Source: Mucilaginibacter phenanthrenivorans
GTDB taxonomy: Bacteria > Bacteroidota > Bacteroidia > Sphingobacteriales > Sphingobacteriaceae
Direction of reading: 5' to 3'
Assembly (NCBI RefSeq): GCF_024721155.1
Contig: NZ_JAHVAP010000008.1
Coordinates: 124,001-188,000 of the forward strand
Length of the DNA stretch: 64,000 bases
The position numbers were made by a program, and so were the translations under genes. Shown in pieces: positions 8,411 to 15,552 of this stretch (positions are counted from its first letter, which is position 1; each line of letters starts with the position of its first letter). Below the pieces are notes generated by a model. The model searched no databases and was not told where the DNA came from. It was given only the letters and a program-made list of their open reading frames with translations.

Positions 8411-9580
8411 ATGGCTCACAGAAAACTCCGCATGGGGATGATAGGCGGGGGGAAAGACGCATTTATTGGCGCTATACACCGGATTGCCGCTAATATGGAC
8501 GGCTTAATTGAACTGGTATGCGGCGCGTTAAGCGTACATAAAGAAACCGCGATTGAAAGCGGTCATATACTGTTCTTACCTGAAGACCGTATCTACACGA
8601 ACTACGAGGAAATGATAACGGCAGAAAGTAAGCTGCCTGAGGATAAAAGGATGGATTTTGTAACCATTGTTACACCAAACTTTGCTCACTTTGCACCTGC
8701 AATGATGGCGCTTGATCATGGCTTTAACGTAGTTATCGAAAAACCAATAACTTTTACACTTGACGAAGCTAAAGCACTAAGAGAAAAGCTGGAAGAAACC
8801 GGCTTGATGTTACTGCTTACCCACACCTACTCGGGCTACCCGATGGTTAAGGAGGCAAAGCAAATTGTGAAAGGCGGATCGTTAGGAAAGGTCAGGAAAA
8901 TTTATGTGGAATATATCCAGGGTTGGTTAAGCAAGCTTTCGGAAAGAGAAGGTAATGCGCAAGCTGCTTGGAGAACCGACCCTAAAAAATCCGGTAAAAG
9001 CGGTTGCATGGGCGACATTGGCACACATGCCGCTCACTTGGCCGAGTATATCTCGGGATTAAAAATAACACAGCTAAACGCATCATTAAACGTAGTTGTT
9101 GAAGGCAGAATGCTTGATGATGACGGCGCTATTTTATTACGCTTTGAAGATAACGCTACCGGCGTTCTAACTGCATCGCAAATTGCGGCGGGAGAAGAAA
9201 ATGCTTTAAAAATTCGAGTTTACGGTGAAAACGGTAGCCTTGAATGGGCACAGCAGGAGCCAAACACCCTTACAATTAAGTGGACTGATAAACCGGCACA
9301 AATATTAAGGGCTGGTGCTAATTATGGCGACAGAGAATCGTCTTACGCTGTTCATAACACCCGCACGCCTGGAGGGCATCCTGAAGGTTACCTCGAAGCA
9401 TTTGGTAATCTGTATCGCAATTTTGCATTATCGTTACAAGCGAAACTAAACAACGAAGAAGCAAAACCCGAATGGCTGGATTTTCCGGGCATTGAAGACG
9501 GCATAAGAGGCATGGCATTTATTGAAAATGTAGTTGCCTCGAATAACAGCAACGAGAAGTGGACGGATTACGTTATCTGA
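8411..9580 (+). CDS. Cytosolic Gfo/Idh/MocA oxidoreductase
   Basis: A 389-residue NAD(P)-dependent oxidoreductase without a signal peptide, so it should work in the cytosol, unlike the exported homologue at 6109. The nucleotide-binding turn is GMIGGGKDAF (residues 9-18); the catalytic Lys111 is in IEKP, and Asp202/His206 are in GDIGTH. It resembles members acting on inositols, glucosides or keto-sugars. It lies between the dehydrogenase small subunit and a cytosolic TIM-barrel gene, so it probably carries out an NAD-linked redox step on the imported intermediate. The substrate cannot be fixed from sequence. Confidence 0.88.
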   Translation: MAHRKLRMGMIGGGKDAFIGAIHRIAANMDGLIELVCGALSVHKETAIESGHILFLPEDRIYTNYEEMITAESKLPEDKRMDFVTIVTPNFAHFAPAMMALDHGFNVVIEKPITFTLDEAKALREKLEETGLMLLLTHTYSGYPMVKEAKQIVKGGSLGKVRKIYVEYIQGWLSKLSEREGNAQAAWRTDPKKSGKSGCMGDIGTHAAHLAEYISGLKITQLNASLNVVVEGRMLDDDGAILLRFEDNATGVLTASQIAAGEENALKIRVYGENGSLEWAQQEPNTLTIKWTDKPAQILRAGANYGDRESSYAVHNTRTPGGHPEGYLEAFGNLYRNFALSLQAKLNNEEAKPEWLDFPGIEDGIRGMAFIENVVASNNSNEKWTDYVI

Positions 9581-9691
9581 TGTGCGGATATGTAAATGTG
9601 CGGATGTGCGAATAATTTGAAAATGTGTTGATTTATTTATCACCTCCGTTCACCAATGACTAATGACACAATGACCAATGACTAACAGAAA
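9581..9691. repeat. Short tandem word repeats between genes
   Basis: Two word families sit side by side: TGTGCGGAT (9581-9589 and 9597-9605) and a run of AATGAC words (9654-9683). I do not see a strong long stem. The AATGAC words match the palindrome at 61008-61077 and the start of the gap at 13558. Confidence 0.5.
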
Positions 9692-10744
9692 ATGACTACA
9701 ATAAAAGGACCTGCATTATTTATAGCACAGTTTATAGGCGATACCGCGCCGTTTAACAGCCTTGAAGGCATTTGCAAATGGGCTAAGGATCTTGGCTATA
9801 AAGGGCTTCAGCTACCAACGTTGGATTCTCGTTTTATCGATCTGCAAAAAGCGGCTGAAAGCAAGGGTTATGCGGAAGACCTGAAGGGCGAGATCAATTC
9901 ATATGGACTGGAAATTACCGAACTTTCAACCCATTTACAGGGCCAACTGGTAGCGGTTAATCCTGTTTATGACGATCTTTTTGACGGATTCGCACCAAAA
10001 GAATTACGTAAAAACCCGAAGGCCCGCCAGGAGTGGGCGGTACAGCAGTTAAAATATGCTGCAAAGGCTTCTCAAAACCTGGGCCTGAATGCGTCTGTTA
10101 CTTTTAGCGGTGCGTTGCTTTGGCCAATGGTTTACCCATGGCCGCAAAGACCGGCGGGTATTGTTGAAACCGGGTTTGATGAATTGGCTAAACGCTGGAA
10201 ACCTATCCTTGATGTTTACGAGGACTGTGGAATAGATCTATGTTATGAGGTTCATCCGGGAGAAGACTTGCATGACGGCATTACCTACGAGATGTTTTTG
10301 GACAAGGTGAACAATCACGCCCGTGCGTGCTTGCTGTATGATCCATCGCATTTTGTTTTACAGTGCCTTAACTATTTGGAATATATTGATAATTACCACG
10401 AGCGTATAAAAATGTTCCATGTTAAGGATGCAGAGTTTAACCCAACCGGGAAGCAAGGTGTTTACGGTGGCTACCAGAACTGGATCGACCGTGCGGGCCG
10501 TTTTCGCTCATTAGGCGACGGACAGGTTGATTTTAAAGCGATTTTTAGTAAACTTACACAATATAATTATACCGGCTGGGCAGTGCTTGAATGGGAATGC
10601 GCCTTGAAACATCCGGAAGACGGCGCCCGCGAGGGAGCGGAGTTTATTAAAAACCACATTATCAGGGTTACCGAAAAGGCCTTTGATGATTTTGCAGCAT
10701 CAGGATCTGACGATGCCTTTAATCGTAAAACGCTTGGTATTTAA
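9692..10744 (+). CDS. Cytosolic sugar phosphate isomerase/epimerase-type TIM barrel
   Basis: A 350-residue TIM barrel of the AP-endonuclease-2 superfamily with no signal peptide. Metal-site motifs are visible: CYEVHPGED in the middle, YDPSHF, MFHVKDAEF and a late VLEWECA. It follows the cytosolic Gfo/Idh enzyme and precedes the MFS transporter, so it probably processes the substrate after import. Related proteins act as isomerases, epimerases or lyases of keto-sugars and inositol derivatives. It is longer than the other three TIM barrels of the window and lacks their Tat signal. Confidence 0.85.
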   Translation: MTTIKGPALFIAQFIGDTAPFNSLEGICKWAKDLGYKGLQLPTLDSRFIDLQKAAESKGYAEDLKGEINSYGLEITELSTHLQGQLVAVNPVYDDLFDGFAPKELRKNPKARQEWAVQQLKYAAKASQNLGLNASVTFSGALLWPMVYPWPQRPAGIVETGFDELAKRWKPILDVYEDCGIDLCYEVHPGEDLHDGITYEMFLDKVNNHARACLLYDPSHFVLQCLNYLEYIDNYHERIKMFHVKDAEFNPTGKQGVYGGYQNWIDRAGRFRSLGDGQVDFKAIFSKLTQYNYTGWAVLEWECALKHPEDGAREGAEFIKNHIIRVTEKAFDDFAASGSDDAFNRKTLGI

Positions 10745-10790
10745 AAACAAACCAATTATTTAAAAACTATTATAACCTAAAATTAGTAAA

Positions 10791-12098
10791 ATGCAATCCA
10801 TTAACCGTACTCAACTCTTTAGGGCAAGCTGCTTGTCGCTACTGGTAACATCGCTTTCATTTGGCATCAGGGCCGGGATTCTCAACGACCAGGGGGTAAG
10901 ATTCCACCTAAATGCATCTGAATTAGGTACCATAGCCGCTACAGCGTTTTGGGGATTTCCATTGGCCATTATTGTAGGTGGGTTTATTGTAGATATCATC
11001 GGTATGAAAAAACTATTGGTTTCTGCCTTTGTATTTCATCTTATCGGTATTTTATTGACCATTTTTGCCAACGGTTACTGGACTTTATTTTTATCGACCC
11101 TATTGATAGGTATCGCGAACGGCACGGTTGAGGCTTCGTGTAACCCATTAGTAGCATCGCTTTTTACGGATAACAAAACAACAAAGCTTAACCATTTCCA
11201 TCTTTGGTTTCCCGCTGGGATAGTTATTGGCACGTTGCTTGTTTTTGGCCTTGATTATACATTTGCTCATGGAGTATCGCCTAAACCGTATTGGATATCG
11301 CAACTCGAAATTGCTGCGATGTTAATCCCTACATTAATTTATGGGTTCCTGTTCTCTAAGCTGGAGTTCCCGGTAACCGAAAGAGTAGCGGCGGGTGTTA
11401 GTACCGGAGATATGTATAAGGCATTGATCAATCCCTTGTTCCTTTTTATGATAATATGCATGTTTGGTACAGCGATTACCGAGTTATTTACAAATCAATG
11501 GACTGACGTGCTTTTTAAAACGGTTACAGATAATGCTATCCTTATATTAACTTTTGTTGCGTCTGTACAAGTGCTGGGGCGCGCATTCGCCAGCCCTATT
11601 GTTCACAAGCTCGCGCCGCAGGGCGTTTTACTAATTTCTGCGATACTTTCTGCCTTGGGCATTTACCTGATGGTTCACCTGCATGGCGATGCTATTTATT
11701 TTGCAGCAGTTGTTTTTGGGTTGGGAGTAGCCTTTTTCTGGCCGTGTATGATAGGTTTTGTTGCAGAGAATCTTCCGCGTACCGGAGCCGTAGGACTTAA
11801 CCTTATGGGCGGCGCCGGCATGTTCGGTGTGTCTATCTATATGATTTTTATGGGTGGATATTATGATCGGATCATGGCACAGAAACTTCCTCACGGGGCA
11901 AGCCTCGATGCCTATCGTTCTGCTGCCGGTGGTACGGATATGGCCAAGGCATTTGATGCAGCGAGGTCTGCAGCAGGGCCGGAAGTTTTAAATACTACAC
12001 TTATCATTCCTGTCGTATTGATTTTTGCGTTCGCTGGTTTGGTAATTTATATGCGCTCTAGAAATAAGACAGCTCCTTTAAAATCAGCGGTTGTTTAA
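10791..12098 (+). CDS. MFS transporter, probably sugar-derivative importer
   Basis: A 435-residue major facilitator with about 12 hydrophobic segments, beginning with residues 8-30 and ending near residue 425. The loop between helices 2 and 3 reads GGFIVDIIGMKK, close to the MFS signature, and the cytosolic hinge falls near residue 200. It resembles the FHS-like sugar symporters found in sugar operons of this phylum. Lying between cytosolic and exported enzymes of the same series, it is a good candidate for bringing the periplasmic product into the cell. The coupling ion and substrate are not visible. Confidence 0.85.
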   Translation: MQSINRTQLFRASCLSLLVTSLSFGIRAGILNDQGVRFHLNASELGTIAATAFWGFPLAIIVGGFIVDIIGMKKLLVSAFVFHLIGILLTIFANGYWTLFLSTLLIGIANGTVEASCNPLVASLFTDNKTTKLNHFHLWFPAGIVIGTLLVFGLDYTFAHGVSPKPYWISQLEIAAMLIPTLIYGFLFSKLEFPVTERVAAGVSTGDMYKALINPLFLFMIICMFGTAITELFTNQWTDVLFKTVTDNAILILTFVASVQVLGRAFASPIVHKLAPQGVLLISAILSALGIYLMVHLHGDAIYFAAVVFGLGVAFFWPCMIGFVAENLPRTGAVGLNLMGGAGMFGVSIYMIFMGGYYDRIMAQKLPHGASLDAYRSAAGGTDMAKAFDAARSAAGPEVLNTTLIIPVVLIFAFAGLVIYMRSRNKTAPLKSAVV

Positions 12099-12159
12099 AC
12101 AACAAAATATTAAAATTTTAATTCAATAATCCCTTATAACAACAAACAAGACACTAAAA

Positions 12160-12591
12160 ATGAAGAAAGTTTTTGCAATCCTATTAATAAGTGCAGCAAT
12201 ATCTGCTTGCGGTGGTGGTTCTAAATCAGGCGGCGGTGCCGACAGCACAGCAGCAGCCGACCAAACCGCTAAGTCCGCTCAACCAAATGCTGATACCAGT
12301 GCAGGTAAAACCGGCGCAGCGGATGCAGGTGCAGCAGCCCCTGCTATTAAGTTAATGGCCAGTCTTGATTGCAATACTTGCCACAAAGCGGATGTTAAAG
12401 TGGTGGGCCCAGCCTTTAAGGACATAGCAGCCAAATACCCACCGACCGACGCTAATATTGATACTTTGGCTAATAAGGTTATCAAAGGTGGTAAAGGCCA
12501 TTGGGGCGACATCGCAATGAGCGCTCACCCATCCTTAGCTGTTGGCGACGCTAAAACCATAGTTAAATACATTTTATCGCTCCATAAATAA
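12160..12591 (+). CDS. Lipoprotein c-type cytochrome
   Basis: A 143-residue monohaem cytochrome c. The signal peptide ends in a lipobox with Cys17 (ISAC), followed by a flexible Ala/Ser/Gly-rich linker to residue 60. The haem site is CNTCH (Cys71, Cys74, His75), and Met120 in DIAMSAH is the likely sixth ligand. It is the expected electron acceptor of the GMC dehydrogenase, as in three-component glucose and glycoside-3-dehydrogenases, passing electrons to the respiratory chain. It lies four genes after the small subunit in the same direction. Confidence 0.92.
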   Translation: MKKVFAILLISAAISACGGGSKSGGGADSTAAADQTAKSAQPNADTSAGKTGAADAGAAAPAIKLMASLDCNTCHKADVKVVGPAFKDIAAKYPPTDANIDTLANKVIKGGKGHWGDIAMSAHPSLAVGDAKTIVKYILSLHK

Positions 12592-12620
12592 ATAGTATAA
12601 AGGAGTATTTCAATTGTGTC

Positions 12621-12641
12621 GATACAGAAAAGTTCTGTATC
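12621..12641 (+). terminator. Short perfect hairpin after the cytochrome gene
   Basis: GATACAGAA (12621-12629) and TTCTGTATC (12633-12641) form a perfect 9-bp stem with a 3-nt loop. No U-run follows, so it may be an RNA-stability or attenuation element rather than a full terminator. It lies 25 bases before the next ATG. Confidence 0.45.
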
Positions 12642-12666
12642 AAAAGGAACATAAACAAAACCAGCT

Positions 12667-13557
12667 ATGGCAATTAAGCAAAACAGGCGGTCGGCAATAA
12701 AGAATATTGTAGCCGGTACTGCTGCTATCACCGCAACAGGCATGTTATCATCATTTACAACAGACGACAGAAAGGAAGAGTTGAGCGACAAACTAAAAGG
12801 CAATATAAACCATTCCGTTTCGCCATGGTGCTATAGCGAGCTCACGCTCGACCAGCTTTGCGTAACAGCTAAAGAGATCGGCATCACCGGGATCGACCTG
12901 TGTGGTCCTAAGGATTGGCCTACGCTTCAAAAGCATGGCATGTATTCGCCAATGTGCAACGGAGCCGAGATTAATCTTACCGATGGCTTTGGTGATACCG
13001 AGTTTCATGAACGGTTGATAAAAAGCTATACTGAAATGATTCCCCTGGTTGCCAAAAATGGTTATACCAACCTGATCTGCTTCAGTGGCAGCAAGCGTGG
13101 CAAGGACGATGAAACCGGTTGGAAGAATTGCGAGGAAGGCTTAAAAAAACTATTGCCGTTGGCCGAAAAGCATAAAGTTGTTTTGTGCATGGAATTGCTA
13201 AATAGCAAAATAGACCATAAGGATTACCAATGCAATACATCGAAATGGGGCGCTGAGTTGGCTAAAAGAATAGGGTCAGAGAACTTTAAATTGTTGTTCG
13301 ATATCTATCATATGCAGATTGATGAAGGCGATATCATCAGGAACATAACCGATCATCACCAATATATCGCACACTACCATACAGGAGGGATTCCGGGTCG
13401 TCATGAAATTGACGATACCCAGGAACTTTATTATCCTGCCGTAATGCGTGCCATTGCCGCTACCGGCTTTAAAGGCTATGTAGGGCAGGAGTTTGTTCCG
13501 AAAAACGTGGACAAGATTGCTTCGTTGAGAAAAGCTATCCAAATTTGTGATATTTAG
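12667..13557 (+). CDS. Hydroxypyruvate-isomerase-like TIM barrel with twin-arginine signal
   Basis: A 296-residue TIM barrel related to hydroxypyruvate isomerase. The first 36 residues hold a twin arginine (residues 7-8, NRRSAIK) and a hydrophobic stretch, indicating Tat export. Metal-binding elements include CMELLNSK, LFDIYHMQ, YHTGGIPGRHE and a final VGQEFVP. It stands between the cytochrome and another exported TIM barrel. It probably isomerises or cleaves the keto-sugar made by the dehydrogenase, but its real substrate is unknown. A Sec export route remains possible. Confidence 0.82.
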   Translation: MAIKQNRRSAIKNIVAGTAAITATGMLSSFTTDDRKEELSDKLKGNINHSVSPWCYSELTLDQLCVTAKEIGITGIDLCGPKDWPTLQKHGMYSPMCNGAEINLTDGFGDTEFHERLIKSYTEMIPLVAKNGYTNLICFSGSKRGKDDETGWKNCEEGLKKLLPLAEKHKVVLCMELLNSKIDHKDYQCNTSKWGAELAKRIGSENFKLLFDIYHMQIDEGDIIRNITDHHQYIAHYHTGGIPGRHEIDDTQELYYPAVMRAIAATGFKGYVGQEFVPKNVDKIASLRKAIQICDI

Positions 13558-13607
13558 CTGGTCATTGGGCTGTAGTCATTGGTCAAAAAAAGCCTGCAGC
13601 TGCCATG

Positions 13608-13630
13608 AACTATGAACCATCAACTATGAA
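13608..13630. repeat. 23-base word shared with another gap
   Basis: This 23-base word occurs exactly, in inverted orientation, at 15465-15487 inside the palindrome after the DUF1080 gene. Here it appears without its partner arm, as a half element, next to CATTGG-type words (13561-13583). Confidence 0.65.
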
Positions 13631-13684
13631 TTAATACTCCGTTAAACCAAATACATCTAATACACTCTATAAATACAAAAACCT

Positions 13685-14560
13685 ATGAGTACCAGGAGAG
13701 AATTTTTAACCCAGGCCGGGATGGTGACGGCAGGCCTGATGATAGCGCCGCATTTAGTATCGGCAAAGCCAAAAAGTGTAGTTGGTTTACAGCTATACAG
13801 TTTGCGCGACCAGCTACCAAAAGACGTAAAGGGCGTTATTGCTAAAGTTGCCGCAGCCGGCTATAAGGAAGTGGAGCCATTTGGTTATTCGAAACAAAAT
13901 GGCTTTTGGGGACTTAATGCTAAAGATTTCAGCAGTTTGTTAAAGGACAATGGGCTAACCACGCCAAGCGCGCATTTTGATATGAACGGATATTTGGTTG
14001 ACGGTAAAACTGAAGCGTTTGACTCGTATATCGAGGCCGCTAACATTACCGGGATGACCTATGTGATTATTCCATCCATCAATGGCGAGGTGTTGAAAAG
14101 TGCCGACCAGTTTAAAATGGTTGCCGAAAAAATGAATAAGGCTGCGGAGATCTGTAAAAAAGCAGGTTTGCAGTTGGGTTACCACAACCACAACTTTGAA
14201 TGGAAACCCATCGACGGAACTACCTTTTATGATACGATTTTAAAGGAAACTGACGCTAAGTTGGTACACATGGAAATGGATATTTTCTGGGTGGTACGCG
14301 CCGGGCAGAATCCGGTTAAGTTATTTGAACAACACCCGGGGAGGTTTGCATTATGCCACATCAAGGACAGGGATAAAACCCAAACTGATTTGAATACCGA
14401 AATTGGCAAAGGTAGTATCGACTTTAAATCAATTTTAAGCCATGCGAAGCTTGCTGGTTTGAAACACTTTATCGTTGAACAGGAAAACTACATCAACATT
14501 GATCCTTATGTAAGCATTGCCGAAAGCGCTGCTTATTGCAAGAATGTGTTGCACGTGTAG
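13685..14560 (+). CDS. Tat-exported sugar isomerase/epimerase-type TIM barrel
   Basis: A 291-residue TIM barrel with a clear twin-arginine signal (TRREFLT, residues 3-9) and cleavage after SA near residue 27. The family motif GYHNHNFEW lies around residues 165-173, with a late HFIVEQE. It is closely similar in layout to the 3041 protein, so the two are paralogues with probably related keto-sugar substrates. It precedes the DUF1080 gene. In 3-keto-glycoside routes described in Bacteroides, proteins of this family eliminate the aglycone from a 3-keto-sugar; that role is an inference here. Confidence 0.85.
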   Translation: MSTRREFLTQAGMVTAGLMIAPHLVSAKPKSVVGLQLYSLRDQLPKDVKGVIAKVAAAGYKEVEPFGYSKQNGFWGLNAKDFSSLLKDNGLTTPSAHFDMNGYLVDGKTEAFDSYIEAANITGMTYVIIPSINGEVLKSADQFKMVAEKMNKAAEICKKAGLQLGYHNHNFEWKPIDGTTFYDTILKETDAKLVHMEMDIFWVVRAGQNPVKLFEQHPGRFALCHIKDRDKTQTDLNTEIGKGSIDFKSILSHAKLAGLKHFIVEQENYINIDPYVSIAESAAYCKNVLHV

Positions 14561-14566
14561 TTAACG

Positions 14567-14668
14567 GTTGATGAAGTTGAGTAGGTTGAATAAGTTTATT
14601 TAGTATTGCAAATACAACCTAATCAACTGAATCTAACTCAATCAACTTACTAAACTCAATCTAACTTA
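14567..14668. repeat. Intergenic palindrome, 'ttgattaggttgaat' family
   Basis: The left arm (14567-14598) contains GTTGAGTAGGTTG, which pairs with CAACCTAATCAAC at 14615-14627 (12 of 13 positions), and further ACTCAATCAAC words follow. It is a second, more decayed copy of the element at 8282-8402. Confidence 0.55.
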
Positions 14669-14690
14669 ATTAGCAACTAAATTAACTAAA

Positions 14691-15455
14691 ATGAAATACT
14701 CACTATTATTAACCGCAGCCCTGGCAGGAAGCTTTTTTATGGCGAATGCACAGCAGGCTAAACCAGAAGATACCGAAGTATGGGACCCAATCCCGAAGGT
14801 GGTAACTCCCGGTAATACATTCAGGGATGCACCGTCTGACGCCGTAATTTTGTTTGACGGGAAGGGCCTTGACAAATGGGTTCAGGCAGATGACCAAACA
14901 GATGCCAAATGGGATGTGAAGGGCGATGTGCTCACCGTAAATAAAAAATATGGTAATATAGAAACCAAACAAAAATTCACCAATTACCAATTACACCTTG
15001 AATGGAAGGTGCCGGCAAGTATTACCGGTTCGGGACAGGCAAGGGGAAACAGCGGTGTGTTTTTAGCATCATTAGGTAAAGGCGATGCAGGTTATGAATT
15101 ACAGGTTTTAGATTCGTACAATAACAAAACATATGTTAATGGTATGGCTGGGAGTATCTACAAACAGGCTATTCCTTTGGCTAATCCGGGCAGAAAGCCG
15201 GGCGAATGGCAAACTTATGATGTAATCTGGACTGCTCCAACGTTTAATACAGACGGCACAGTGAAAACACCTGCAAAAGTAACTGTGTTTTTCAACGGCG
15301 TTTTGGTTGAAAATGATTTTACCCTGCTCGGTCCAACAAAATATATCGGGAAACCTGAATACATTCAACATGGCCCTGCATCGATCAAATTGCAGGCGCA
15401 CGGCGACAAAAGCGAACCCCTAAGCTACCGCAACATCTGGGTGCGGGAGTTGTAA
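14691..15455 (+). CDS. Secreted DUF1080 (3-keto-disaccharide hydrolase-type) protein
   Basis: A 254-residue protein with a Sec signal (residues 1-20, ANA-Q) and one DUF1080 domain from about residue 46 (DAVILFDGKGLDKW) to the end (LSYRNIWVREL). The domain is a concanavalin-like beta-sandwich; the Pfam family is now described as 3-keto-disaccharide hydrolase. Its presence in a series that also encodes a GMC dehydrogenase, exported TIM barrels and Gfo/Idh enzymes is the strongest hint that the pathway goes through 3-keto-glycosides. Some DUF1080 proteins only bind carbohydrate, so the hydrolytic role is probable rather than certain. Confidence 0.85.
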   Translation: MKYSLLLTAALAGSFFMANAQQAKPEDTEVWDPIPKVVTPGNTFRDAPSDAVILFDGKGLDKWVQADDQTDAKWDVKGDVLTVNKKYGNIETKQKFTNYQLHLEWKVPASITGSGQARGNSGVFLASLGKGDAGYELQVLDSYNNKTYVNGMAGSIYKQAIPLANPGRKPGEWQTYDVIWTAPTFNTDGTVKTPAKVTVFFNGVLVENDFTLLGPTKYIGKPEYIQHGPASIKLQAHGDKSEPLSYRNIWVREL

Positions 15456-15456
15456 A

Positions 15457-15521
15457 AATATTACTTCATAGTTGATGGTTCATAGTTTATATTTGTGAAC
15501 CATCGGCTATGAAGTATTATT
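15457..15521. repeat. Intergenic palindrome, 'catagttgatggttca' family
   Basis: The arm at 15457-15482 pairs with 15496-15521, matching at 23 of 26 positions, with a 13-base loop. It begins 2 bases after the DUF1080 stop. The left side carries the 23-base word that also occurs at 13608-13630. Confidence 0.75.
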
Positions 15522-15552
15522 GAGGCCGGCGTAAAACTATTATCCCTACATC

